From: Aquificaceae bacterium
Lineage (GTDB): Bacteria > Aquificota > Aquificia > Aquificales > Aquificaceae
Assembly: GCA_015487365.1 (NCBI GenBank)
Contig: WFPT01000189.1
Span: forward strand, 1-9,025
Reading direction: 5' to 3'
Length of the DNA: 9,025 nucleotides
Numbering within the stretch: position 1 is the stretch's first letter; the number at the start of each line of letters is the position of its first letter. Below are positions 1 through 7,038 of this stretch, piece after piece. The notes beneath the pieces are model-generated. The model was not told the DNA's origin, ran no database searches, and saw only the letters and a program-made list of their open reading frames with translations. Position numbers and translations under genes: made by a program.

Positions 1-2
1 AT

Positions 3-347
3 AAGAAGTTGGCCCAGCATGAGCTACTCATAGCAAGGTTTTACAGGGATTACGGTTACTACTACTCCGCAATCCTTAGGTACGAAAGGCTATTAAAAGA
101 ATACGGCCAATACATAGACAAAAAGAGGGTTTGGAGGGAATACCTCCTCACCTTAAAGAGGGTCCCAGACTATGCGAGGGAGAGGGTGAGGGAATTAAGG
201 AAGAGAATAAAAAGGTTAAAGTCTGAATACAGGAGGTGGAAAGAAGGGCAGATATTAAAGAGGATAGAATTTTTAAGGTTACAGATAAAGAGGTGGGAGA
301 GTATAGCGAAGGAGAGTTTAAAGAAATGGAAGAGGTTAAAAGGATAA
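3..347 (+). CDS. BamD/YfiO-like outer membrane assembly lipoprotein, C-terminal part (5' end outside the window)
   Basis: The reading frame is open from the first bases, so the true start and any lipoprotein signal lie upstream. The first ~35 visible residues (HELLIARFYRDYGYYYSAILRYERLLKEY) match the last TPR hairpin of BamD: a helix with A-R-F-Y, then a helix of the type A-I-x-R-x-E-x-x-L-K-x-Y. BamD is a periplasmic TPR lipoprotein of the Bam complex that inserts beta-barrel proteins into the outer membrane. After the TPR comes a ~60-residue, very Arg/Lys-rich, probably helical or coiled-coil tail, which is not typical of E. coli BamD. The 3' end overlaps rsfS by 22 bp. Another TPR protein is possible because only the C-terminus is visible and TPRs are degenerate; the BamD assignment rests on the pattern of the last repeat. 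Confidence 0.6.
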   Translation, partial: KKLAQHELLIARFYRDYGYYYSAILRYERLLKEYGQYIDKKRVWREYLLTLKRVPDYARERVRELRKRIKRLKSEYRRWKEGQILKRIEFLRLQIKRWESIAKESLKKWKRLKG

Positions 348-640
348 AGGAGCTTTTGGAGGAAAAGAAGGGGGAAAACATCGTTATTTTGGATTTGAGT
401 GAGGTTTCAAACCTTGCTCACTACTTCATAATAGCTTCTGCAAACTCACCAGTCCATGCAAAGGCAATGGCTGAATACCTTATGGAAAAAATTCCCCCAG
501 AGCACACCGAAGGCTTTGAGCACGGTAGGTGGATTCTGTTAGATTACGGGGAGATTATAGTCCATATATTCTTACCCGAGGTAAGGGAATACTACTCCCT
601 TGAATGGCTTTGGAGCGATGCAAAGAGGGTAGAACTATGA
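326..640 (+). CDS. rsfS: Ribosomal silencing factor RsfS (Iojap/DUF143 family)
   Basis: A 104-residue protein with the usual Iojap length and motifs. An N-terminal helix is followed by ILDLSEVSNLAHYFIIASANS (about 21-41), the HAKAMAE helix, and the C-terminal block EGFEHGRWILLDYGEIIVHIF...REYYSLEWLWSDA, which is nearly diagnostic. Members bind ribosomal protein L14 on the 50S subunit and block joining with 30S, lowering translation in starvation. The frame is open back to an ATG at 236, but that extra stretch matches nothing in the family. The ATG at 326 is preferred because homologues begin just before this helix and a GGAG lies at 311-314. It overlaps the upstream TPR gene by 22 bp and shares an ATGA junction with the next gene, suggesting translational coupling. 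The family assignment is very secure. Confidence 0.95.
   Translation: MEEVKRIKELLEEKKGENIVILDLSEVSNLAHYFIIASANSPVHAKAMAEYLMEKIPPEHTEGFEHGRWILLDYGEIIVHIFLPEVREYYSLEWLWSDAKRVEL
625..629 (+). promoter_or_regulatory. Ribosome binding site of the CcsA/HemX-like gene
   Basis: GAGGG lies 7 nt before the ATG at 637. It supports that ATG, which overlaps the rsfS stop as ATGA, over the upstream in-frame ATG at 604 inside rsfS. Confidence 0.6.
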
Positions 641-1368
641 AGTATTTTTTAATTTTGAGCATCCTCTTATACCTGCTCTCGTCCCTTTTGTTTCCCTTTT
701 CCCTGAGCAAGGTAGGTAGCCTCCTCCTGACCTTAGGCTTTACCTCCTTTCTTTTAGGCTTTACCTTCGGAAAAAAACTGGGGGACCTTTACAGCACCCT
801 TGCACTGATAGGGAACCTATCCGTTCTAACTTACCTAATCTTTTACTACCGCTTTAAGGGTAGGGGTGGTGAGTTTGGACTTATAGTTTCCCTATTGGGG
901 CTGTTGGGGGCCATACTTTCCATACCCGCAAGGGGGAGTAAGTTTAAGGACCCCCTCTTTGCCCTCCACCTTTTAAGTGCCTCCACCTTTTACTCTTTAA
1001 TACTCCTATCCGGAATAGCTTCCCTTTTAAAGACCACCTTTGAAAGGAGGCTAAAAAGGAGGGAGATGGTAAAGGGACACACCCCCATATCCATTTTAAG
1101 GAGCATAGAAACCTACTCAATAGGTGGCATCTTCTTCTTCTCAACCCTCACCTTGGTCTTTGGTAGCCTCTGGTCCCTGAGCTACTATGGAAGCATACCC
1201 TTGGAGAGGAAGACCCTCGTTACCTTCTTCCTTTGGCTCTACTACGGCATTTTATTTGAGCTCGTAATTAGGAGGAAGGTTAAACCTTCAAGCCTGTCCA
1301 AGTTTTCCCTCTTGGGTTTTCTCCTATCCCTCCTTTCCCTGGCCTTTTTAAGGCACAAAATCCCTTAA
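637..1368 (+). CDS. CcsA/HemX-like cytochrome c assembly family membrane protein
   Basis: A 243-residue integral membrane protein with about eight hydrophobic segments (roughly residues 3-21, 25-45, 52-71, 80-97, 106-131, 161-183, 193-212, 223-239). The layout resembles the CcsA/CcmC/HemX family, which handles haem for cytochrome c biogenesis or influences haem synthesis. The stretch FALHLLSASTFYS (His111) fits the family's His-containing helix. The stretch from IGGIFFF through GSLWSLSYYG to FFLWLYYGIL fits the helix pair around the family's WG...WDPKE...W..Y....LH segment. Two expected elements are altered: the tryptophan-rich WGxxWxWD signature is absent (YG is left), and the position of the second conserved His is Glu208. 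Function is therefore uncertain; a HemX-type role is as likely as true CcsA. It is the last plus-strand gene of its group and its 3' end overlaps recJ. Confidence 0.6.
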   Translation: MKYFLILSILLYLLSSLLFPFSLSKVGSLLLTLGFTSFLLGFTFGKKLGDLYSTLALIGNLSVLTYLIFYYRFKGRGGEFGLIVSLLGLLGAILSIPARGSKFKDPLFALHLLSASTFYSLILLSGIASLLKTTFERRLKRREMVKGHTPISILRSIETYSIGGIFFFSTLTLVFGSLWSLSYYGSIPLERKTLVTFFLWLYYGILFELVIRRKVKPSSLSKFSLLGFLLSLLSLAFLRHKIP

Positions 1369-2892
1369 ATTCAGTCTCCCAAACTCAACCGAGTATATGA
1401 GTCTGATGGGTGTTCTTGTGGCGCAGGCCTTTAAGAGCCTCTTGGAGGTGCTGAAAAAGGTAGCCTCCTTGGTCCTTACAAAACCGTAGTTTCCCTTCAA
1501 GAGGACCTCCTCCACCCTTTGGTAGTTGGAGAGGAAGGTGGGTGGCTTAAAGCCTTCTCCAAAGTAGAAGTTAGTTTTAAGCTTTTGGTAAAGTTTTAGG
1601 GCTTCTTCCGGTTTAAGCTCAAAGTCGTAAAAGTCTTCTTCAACCTCTTCTTCATAAACGCTGTTTAGGAGCTCCTTAAACTCGTTAAGTTTTTCACTTT
1701 TAAGGGTTATACCTACCGCACTCTTGTGGCCTCCCCACCTTTCGTAGAGGTGGGAAAGCCTTTCTACGCTCTTGTATATGTTTCCGGTGTGCCTTAAAGA
1801 GCCGACGCTGAGCTCCTCCCCCCTGTTGAATATTCCGACGGGCTTTGAAAGCTCCTCAGAGAGCTTACCCGCAACTATTCCTAAAACTCCCACCTGCCAC
1901 CTACTGTCCCAGAGGACTAAAACCCTTTCATCCCCCTCTATCCTCCTCTTGGCACTCCTTTCTACAAATTCCGTTAGCCTCTTCCTCCTTTCGTTTATTT
2001 CCATAAGCTTCTTCAGCAGTTTCTTTGCACCTTCATAATCCCTTTGGAGTAAAAACTTTAAGGCTATCCTCGGGTCCGAGACCCTACCGGGTGAGTTGAG
2101 GAGGGGAACTAAGTAAAAGTTTATATTTTTTTCGTCAATCTCCCTCCCCTCCGTTAAAAGCTTTAAGGGTATCCTGCGGGGCTCTTTAAGGGCTTTAAGG
2201 GCTTCCTTTATTAGCCTCTGGTTGATGGGGGTTAAGTCCATAGCGTCCCCCAAGGTAGCTATACCCACCAAGGCCAGGTGGTCCCTATCCTCTTTTAGGG
2301 AAAACCTTTCCCTTAAACAGAGGGATAGTAAGTAAGAGAGGGTTGTGGTGCAAAACTCTTCAAAGGTTTTACTGAGCTTTGGATTCAGTATCAGGCAGTT
2401 GGGTAGCTTTTGGGGTGGGTTGTGGTGGTCTATTACGATGGTTTCTAAGATTTTTCCGTCTATATCCCCGTAAGCGGAAGTCCCGTTGTCCAAGGTTATC
2501 AGGAGGTCGTACCTTTTTGAAAACTTTAAGAACATTTCCCTGTTTATACCATAACCTGTCTTCCTGGAAGGTAGGACCACCTTAACTTTAACCCCCAGCT
2601 CCTTTAATGTCTCGTAGAGGATTAAGGTAGACAGTATCCCATCCACGTCGTAGTCACCGAAGATAACTATCCTCTTTTTTTCCAAAATTGCCCTCCCAAT
2701 CCTTTCACAAACTTCCTCTAAGTTGGGAACTTGGGAGTAGGTGGGGAGGGGAGCTGTAAGTTGCTCACCCCTTTTTATCCCCCTGTTTGCCAAAATTTGG
2801 GCTACCTTTGGGCCAAACTCTTTAATCAGCTCCGAGGGAGGGGTTACCTCCTTACTCTTATCTTTCCAAATCTTTCCGCTGAAACCCCTCAT
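1348..2892 (-). CDS. recJ: Single-stranded-DNA-specific 5'-3' exonuclease RecJ
   Basis: A 514-residue DHH-family phosphoesterase. Visible motifs in order: motif I FGDYDVDG (78-85, metal ligands D80, D82, D84), LDNG (D135), VIDHH (D155, H156, H157), GDAMD (215-219), SVGSLR (362-367) and the DHHA1 motif RWGGHKSA (385-392), followed by a C-terminal OB-like region. RecJ degrades single-stranded DNA from 5' ends with Mn2+/Mg2+ and acts in recombination and mismatch or base-excision repair in the cytoplasm. All catalytic residues I can place are intact. It is slightly shorter than E. coli RecJ (577). Its ATG overlaps the stop of the M28 gene as ATGA and no Shine-Dalgarno is visible, so translation is probably coupled. 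The 3' end runs 21 bp into the convergent ccsA-like gene. The hydrophobic DNA-repair enzyme NrnA is also DHH, but is shorter and lacks this C-terminal region. Confidence 0.95.
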   Translation of the reverse strand: MRGFSGKIWKDKSKEVTPPSELIKEFGPKVAQILANRGIKRGEQLTAPLPTYSQVPNLEEVCERIGRAILEKKRIVIFGDYDVDGILSTLILYETLKELGVKVKVVLPSRKTGYGINREMFLKFSKRYDLLITLDNGTSAYGDIDGKILETIVIDHHNPPQKLPNCLILNPKLSKTFEEFCTTTLSYLLSLCLRERFSLKEDRDHLALVGIATLGDAMDLTPINQRLIKEALKALKEPRRIPLKLLTEGREIDEKNINFYLVPLLNSPGRVSDPRIALKFLLQRDYEGAKKLLKKLMEINERRKRLTEFVERSAKRRIEGDERVLVLWDSRWQVGVLGIVAGKLSEELSKPVGIFNRGEELSVGSLRHTGNIYKSVERLSHLYERWGGHKSAVGITLKSEKLNEFKELLNSVYEEEVEEDFYDFELKPEEALKLYQKLKTNFYFGEGFKPPTFLSNYQRVEEVLLKGNYGFVRTKEATFFSTSKRLLKACATRTPIRLIYSVEFGRLNLRDFVP

Positions 2893-3947
2893 AGCTTTGG
2901 AAGTTCTAAGAGGAAGCCCCTGAGGAGATTATACCAGTTTTTAAAGTTTTCCCAACTTACCGCACTGAGGTTGTCCAAGGAGGTGTGCTTAAAGGTGAAG
3001 GGGTAGGAGGTTAAAAATAAAACATCCGCTCCCGCCTCCTTGAAGGGGACGTGGTCACCCCTTAGTCCCTTAGAAGCCCTGAGCCTTACCTTAAAGGGGT
3101 AATCCTTTAAAAACTTTAAAAACTTTTCCATAAGAAAACCTCCGTTAAAGCCACCCCCGTCCCTGTAAAGTAAAGCTGGGTTGTGCCAACCTATTGAGTC
3201 TAAGTTTATACACAGGTTTAAGTCCTCCTTTGAGTTTTCCACGAAGAACCTACTACCCTCTAAACCCATCTCCCCGCAGTCGGTTATTAAAAACTTCAAC
3301 CTATACTTTAAACTCTCCCTCAAAAGCTCCTTGGCGAGGATTAAGATTAAAACTACCGAGAGGGCGTTATCCACCGTCCCCTTTACAAAGGGCCTGGTGT
3401 CCAGGTGCGCCACCAAGAACAAACTCTCCCCCCTCCCCACTTCAAAGAGGATGTTTTCCCCAATTAGCTCCCTCTCCTGGGTGAGGCAATCAACCCTAAT
3501 GAACTTCCCTTCCAAACTCTTTACCACCTCCCTCTTTATGGAAAGGAGTGTGCCCCCTTCCGTATAACCTACGTAAAACTCGTTAAGGTGTTCTAAGTAT
3601 AGGAGCTGGTTATCCTTCCCCCCCCTCTTTCCGTAGGGCAGAAGTTCTAAGTCCCTACCTATTAAGCCTTCAAAAGTGTTAGACTTACTCCCCACAAAGG
3701 GTATTCCCTCGTAGGTTTCCTTACCTACCTCCACCTTTCCCGCTACGGGTATCCTCTTTTTAACCTTAAAGCTTTGGCTCTTAAAGTCTATACCAAGGGA
3801 CCTTAAAAAGCCCTTTACCCTATCCCTCGCCCTCCTTATACCCTCGGAGCCACAACTCCTGCTGTAAGAGCCTATATCGTATAAGAGCTTTCTTGCAAGG
3901 CTCAGACTATCTCTTTCAGTTTTTCTAAGTATTTTAAATCCTCCCAA
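2889..3947 (-). CDS. M28-family zinc peptidase homologue with substituted general base
   Basis: A 352-residue protein with the M28 (aminopeptidase/glutamyl cyclase fold) ligand set in the right order: AHLDT (H181, D183), VDNALS (D193), CGEMGLEGS (E226), INLDSIGW (D250), and KHTSLDNLSAV (H321). The RGDHVPF element (297-303) is also typical. Residues ~60-165 lie between the N-terminal helix and the first ligand, where M28 enzymes often carry a PA-like insert. No signal peptide is seen, so it should be cytoplasmic. In catalytic members the sequence reads GEExGLxGS, with the first Glu as general base and the second as zinc ligand. Here the base position is Gly225. Either it is not a normal peptidase or another residue acts. 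The start is TTG inside the metK 3' end (46-bp overlap), supported by AAGGAGG; the next gene recJ overlaps by 4 bp. Substrate unknown. Confidence 0.8.
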   Translation of the reverse strand: MGGFKILRKTERDSLSLARKLLYDIGSYSRSCGSEGIRRARDRVKGFLRSLGIDFKSQSFKVKKRIPVAGKVEVGKETYEGIPFVGSKSNTFEGLIGRDLELLPYGKRGGKDNQLLYLEHLNEFYVGYTEGGTLLSIKREVVKSLEGKFIRVDCLTQERELIGENILFEVGRGESLFLVAHLDTRPFVKGTVDNALSVVLILILAKELLRESLKYRLKFLITDCGEMGLEGSRFFVENSKEDLNLCINLDSIGWHNPALLYRDGGGFNGGFLMEKFLKFLKDYPFKVRLRASKGLRGDHVPFKEAGADVLFLTSYPFTFKHTSLDNLSAVSWENFKNWYNLLRGFLLELPKL

Positions 3948-5026
3948 GGTAGTCCCTCCTTCCCAAAGTGACCGTAAACGGAGGTCTTCCTGTAAAGGGG
4001 TCTCCTTAGGTTTAAAAATTCAATAATTTCAGAGGGCCTAAGGGGGAAGACCTCCCTAATTGCCTTCTTTAACCTCTCCTTGCTCACCTTTTCCGTTCCA
4101 AAGGTTTCAAGGTCAAAGCACACGGGCTCGGACATTCCAAAGGCATAACCTATTTGAACCAGGCACCTTTTGGCAAAACCCCCCGCTACTACGTGTTTTG
4201 CTATGCACCTTGCCATGTAGGAGCCGGAGCGGTCCGTTTTTGTGGGGTCTTTCCCTGAGAAGGCGCTTCCCCCCGAAAAGACTACGTCCCCGTAGGCGTC
4301 CGAAACTATCTTCCTTCCCGTCAGACCCGTGTCCGCGGCTGGTCCCCCTATTACGAACCTTCCGGAAGGGTTTATAAGAATTTTGGACCTCTTGCTAACT
4401 ATCTCCGAGGGTAGCTCCTTTAATATAACCTCCTCCCTTATAAACTCCCTCAGCTTTTTTAAAGATACGTCGGGCTCGTGCTGGGCATATACCACCAAGC
4501 TCCTGAGGGTAGGTTTTTCCCCTTCGTATTCTAAGGATACTAAAACTTTACCGTCGGGTCTCAAAAAGGGGGCCCTTCCCTCCTTCCTCACCCTTGAAAG
4601 CCTTTGGGAGATTCTGTGGGCCAAGGTTATGGAAAGGGGCATGTAGCTTGGGGTTTCTTCGCAGGCGTAACCTACCACTACCGCGGTATCACCCGCACCC
4701 TCTGAGGAAATCCCTAAGTATATTTCGGGACTCTGCTCGTCTATGGATATTAAAACTCCCGAAGAGTCCGCGTCAAAGCCGTAGCTGGGCTTGGTATAAC
4801 CCACATCCTTTACCACCTCCCTAACTACCCTCTGTATATCCACGTAGCAGTTGGTGGAAACTTCCCCACCTATGAGTATAAGGCCGGTGGTTACCATAAC
4901 CTCTAAGGAAACCCTACTGAAAGGGTCCTTCCTTAAAAACTCGTCCAAGAGGGCATCCGCTATCTGGTCCGCCAACTTATCCGGGTGCCCTTCGGTTGGG
5001 GATTCCGCCATCCTAAGAGAAAACAT
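3902..5026 (-). CDS. metK: S-adenosylmethionine synthase (methionine adenosyltransferase)
   Basis: A 374-residue cytoplasmic enzyme making S-adenosylmethionine from methionine and ATP. Seen: ESPTEGHPDK (8-17, with H14, D16, K17), E42, GGE (53-55), EQSP (97-100, Q98), GAGD (110-113), INPSGRFVIGGP (218-229), GLTGRKI (234-240), AFSGKDPTKTDRS (255-267, phosphate-binding loop) and YGHFG (351-355). The length is near the usual 380-400. Two conserved loops differ from the common bacterial form: GAGDQG reads GAGDTA, and GGPxGDxG reads GGPAADTG, with GGGAFSG as GGSAFSG. The ATG chosen gives the usual number of residues before the ES..EGHPDK motif. It lies 11 nt after the 3' end of tRNA-Leu, with no Shine-Dalgarno and no room for a SAM riboswitch. 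The 3' end overlaps the M28 gene. Confidence 0.96.
   Translation of the reverse strand: MFSLRMAESPTEGHPDKLADQIADALLDEFLRKDPFSRVSLEVMVTTGLILIGGEVSTNCYVDIQRVVREVVKDVGYTKPSYGFDADSSGVLISIDEQSPEIYLGISSEGAGDTAVVVGYACEETPSYMPLSITLAHRISQRLSRVRKEGRAPFLRPDGKVLVSLEYEGEKPTLRSLVVYAQHEPDVSLKKLREFIREEVILKELPSEIVSKRSKILINPSGRFVIGGPAADTGLTGRKIVSDAYGDVVFSGGSAFSGKDPTKTDRSGSYMARCIAKHVVAGGFAKRCLVQIGYAFGMSEPVCFDLETFGTEKVSKERLKKAIREVFPLRPSEIIEFLNLRRPLYRKTSVYGHFGKEGLPWEDLKYLEKLKEIV
3955..3961 (-). promoter_or_regulatory. Ribosome binding site that decides the M28 homologue start
   Basis: On the minus strand AAGGAGG stands 7 nt before the TTG at 3947. It is the best Shine-Dalgarno in the cluster and lies inside the metK coding region. 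It favours the TTG although that makes the genes overlap by 46 bp. No ATG or GTG occurs in frame before the conserved N-terminal helix. Confidence 0.65.
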
Positions 5027-5037
5027 TTAAGTTAAGG

Positions 5038-5122
5038 TGGGGGTGGAGGGACTCGAACCCTCACGGGGGGTTTCCCCAGGGGATTTTAAGTCCCCCGCGT
5101 CTGCCAGTTCCGCCACACCCCC
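5038..5122 (-). tRNA. tRNA-Leu (anticodon UAA)
   Basis: An 85-nt class II tRNA. The acceptor stem GGGGGTG pairs with CACCCCC, the discriminator base is A, and the D arm closes with GCG/CGC. The anticodon arm is GGGGA-CTTAAAA-TCCCC, giving TAA at positions 34-36. There is a long variable hairpin (GGGG-AAA-CCCC) and a T arm GAGGG-TTCGAGT-CCCTC. The stems are nearly all G-C, as in thermophiles. CCA is not encoded: the base after ACC is T. The gene starts 5 nt after the clpX stop codon and ends 11 nt before the metK ATG, so it is almost certainly cut out of a clpX-metK transcript. Confidence 0.97.
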
Positions 5123-5127
5123 ACTCT

Positions 5128-6345
5128 TTAATATTTTACCCCCTGCTTGGGGACCAACTTTGGCTCCCCTAAGCCCTCAACCACCTTCTCATCTATTATA
5201 ACTTTACCTACTCCCTTTAAGTTGCTCAGCTCAAAGATTATTTCGTACATAAAGCTTTCAACTATGGCCTTCAAACCCCTCGCACCCGTTTGTCTCTTTA
5301 ATGCCTCCTTTACTATCCTCCTTATGGCACCCTCGGTAAATTCAAGCTCCACCCCCTCTATTTCAAAGAGCCTTTTATATTGCTTTAATATTGCATTCTT
5401 TGGCTCGGTTAAAATTTTTATCAGCTCCTCCTCCTTTAGGGGCTCTAAGGTAGCAACGACGGGGAATCTACCTACGAACTCAGGTATGAGGCCGTAGTTT
5501 ATGAGGTCCTGGGGCTCTAAGAGTTTTAGGAGGTTATCATCCTTTGCTCTTTTTATCTCCCTTTCAAAACCTACGCTTGACTTACCTATCCTTTTCCTTA
5601 TTACGTCCTCTAAGCCCACGAAGGCCCCACCGCATATAAAGAGTATGTCCGTTGTATCCACCTGGATGAACTCCTGATAGGGGTGTTTCCTCCCTCCCTG
5701 AGGGGGAACGTTTACCAAGGAGCCCTCCAAAATCTTTAAGAGGGCCTGCTGGACCCCTTCCCCCGAAACGTCCCTAGTTATGGAGGGGTTTATCCCACTC
5801 TTTTTGGCAATCTTATCTATTTCGTCTATATAGACTATCCCCTTTTGGGCCAGCTCCACGTTGTAGTCGCAGTTTTGTAAAAGCCTTACCAGGACGTTTT
5901 CTACGTCCTCACCCACGTAACCCGCCTCCGTTAGGGAGGTTGCATCCGCAATAGCGAAGGGGACATCCAAGATTTTGGCCAAGGTTTTTGCAAGGAGCGT
6001 TTTCCCAGAGCCGGTAGGCCCAATAAGAAGTATGTTGCTCTTTTCTATTTCCCCGTCCTCAATTATTCCCCTTTCCTTTGCCAAAATCCTCTTGTAGTGA
6101 TTATAAACCGCAACCGAAAGTTTTTTCTTTGCCTCCTCCTGACCCACCACGTATTGGTCCAAAAATTCCTTTATGGCCTTTGGGCTGGGTAAGTTCTTTA
6201 AGGTCCCCCTCCTCTTAAACCTTTCCTTTAAACCAAAGTAGCAGGCCTCCGCACACCTTACGCATATATAGCTTTCCTCCCTTGGACTCTTTACCAAAAG
6301 CCCTACTTCCCTCTTAGTCTTACCGCAGAAGGAGCACCTTTCCAT
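5128..6345 (-). CDS. clpX: ClpX, ATP-dependent unfoldase subunit of the ClpXP protease
   Basis: A 405-residue AAA+ unfoldase. In order: an N-terminal C4 zinc finger (C4, C7, C28, C31), Walker A GPTGSGKT (109-116), pore loop GYVGED (142-147), Walker B IVYIDEID (170-177), RKH loop (219-221), the ClpP-docking loop VGF (258-260, in place of IGF/LGF), the [12 protein letters not shown] region with its arginine (about 286-297), and sensor 2 GARGLKA (354-360). It recognises tagged proteins through the zinc-binding domain, unfolds them with ATP and feeds them to ClpP. The VGF loop indicates ClpP binding is kept, but clpP is not next to it here. The ATG is 14 nt after the SDR stop with no clear Shine-Dalgarno. 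All catalytic motifs are intact and the length is typical (E. coli 424). Confidence 0.97.
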   Translation of the reverse strand: MERCSFCGKTKREVGLLVKSPREESYICVRCAEACYFGLKERFKRRGTLKNLPSPKAIKEFLDQYVVGQEEAKKKLSVAVYNHYKRILAKERGIIEDGEIEKSNILLIGPTGSGKTLLAKTLAKILDVPFAIADATSLTEAGYVGEDVENVLVRLLQNCDYNVELAQKGIVYIDEIDKIAKKSGINPSITRDVSGEGVQQALLKILEGSLVNVPPQGGRKHPYQEFIQVDTTDILFICGGAFVGLEDVIRKRIGKSSVGFEREIKRAKDDNLLKLLEPQDLINYGLIPEFVGRFPVVATLEPLKEEELIKILTEPKNAILKQYKRLFEIEGVELEFTEGAIRRIVKEALKRQTGARGLKAIVESFMYEIIFELSNLKGVGKVIIDEKVVEGLGEPKLVPKQGVKY

Positions 6346-6359
6346 TTCGGAAAATACAA

Positions 6360-7031
6360 TTATAAGACAAGGTGTTTCCCACCGTCTAAGGTTATGGTCT
6401 CACCCGTTATGGAATCGCTCTGGCTTAAAAACCTTATTAAATTAATTAAATCCTTTAAGGAAACGGGCCTTTTGGTGAGGGTCTTCCCTACTACCCTGTC
6501 CCAATACTCATCCGTATAGTCTTGGGCCTTTAAGGTGGGACCTAAAGCTATGCAATTTACAAGAACCTTGGGGGCAAACTCCTTGGCCAAGCACCTTACC
6601 GCCTCCTCCAAACCCGCCTTGGCTATAAAGTAGTGGGTATAACCCTTGTAGGGCCGCTCCAAGGCCCAATCCCCAAAGGCTATTATGTGCCCTCCCTCAA
6701 CCATAAAGGGCCTTACAACCTTTGAAATCATAACGAAGCTCTCTACTATCACCTTAAAGTAGTAGTTTAAAACCCTTTCATCAAGCTCATCAAACTCCAC
6801 CCTTTCGTAGGGTGAGGCCAGGTGCAAAAAGAGGTCCAGCCTTCCAAACCTTGAAACCCACTCCCCCACCCTTGAATAGTTTGCCCTGGAAAGGTCCATG
6901 GATAGGTTTTCAACCCCCCTTATTTTCGTATTCCTTGAAAGGTTTAAAACCTTGTAGTTTTCCTTTAAAAGGAACTCCTCTATTATAAACCTTCCAATCC
7001 TCCTACTTCCGGTTATTAGGGCAACCTTCAA
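6360..7031 (-). CDS. Short-chain dehydrogenase/reductase, pteridine reductase (PTR1/FolM)-like
   Basis: A 223-residue Rossmann-fold oxidoreductase. The nucleotide-binding loop is TGSRRIG (7-13), the Ala-Ser block HLASPYE stands where pteridine reductases have NNASxF, the active site is YFIAK (Y134, K138), and the C-terminus has [10 protein letters not shown] (209-218). The classical catalytic Ser is not present. Instead the segment [16 protein letters not shown] places Asp121 where PTR1 of trypanosomatids has its catalytic Asp, and the double Arg after TGS is also pteridine-reductase-like. A role in reducing dihydrofolate, dihydrobiopterin or another pterin is inferred, not shown; a general SDR reductase is the alternative. 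The start is TTG, needed to include the first beta strand. It lies 7 nt after the end of tRNA-Pro, with no Shine-Dalgarno. clpX follows after 14 nt. Confidence 0.85.
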   Translation of the reverse strand: MKVALITGSRRIGRFIIEEFLLKENYKVLNLSRNTKIRGVENLSMDLSRANYSRVGEWVSRFGRLDLFLHLASPYERVEFDELDERVLNYYFKVIVESFVMISKVVRPFMVEGGHIIAFGDWALERPYKGYTHYFIAKAGLEEAVRCLAKEFAPKVLVNCIALGPTLKAQDYTDEYWDRVVGKTLTKRPVSLKDLINLIRFLSQSDSITGETITLDGGKHLVL

Positions 7032-7038
7032 GCTTAAT

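Noticed and set aside
236..325. 30-codon N-terminal extension of rsfS
   Set aside because: It has no family match and lies within the upstream TPR gene; the ATG at 326 has a Shine-Dalgarno and gives the usual RsfS N-terminus.
3181..3567. Open frame of 128 codons on the plus strand opposite the M28 gene
   Set aside because: Ser/Thr/Pro/Lys-rich, no recognisable motif, fully antisense to a gene with clear family motifs. Such frames arise from the purine bias of the real coding strand.
3910..3914. CTG overlapping the metK stop (CTGA) as start of the M28 gene
   Set aside because: CTG starts are rare, and the upstream TTG has a strong AAGGAGG at good spacing.
4060..4646. Two open frames on the plus strand opposite metK
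   Set aside because: Low-complexity composition and no motifs; metK on the other strand is certain.
5027..5037. SAM riboswitch or other leader control of metK
   Set aside because: Only 11 nt separate the tRNA from the ATG; no space for an aptamer.
5067..5092. GGGG-AAA-CCCC hairpin as a terminator between clpX and metK
   Set aside because: It is the variable arm of tRNA-Leu and has no T run after it.
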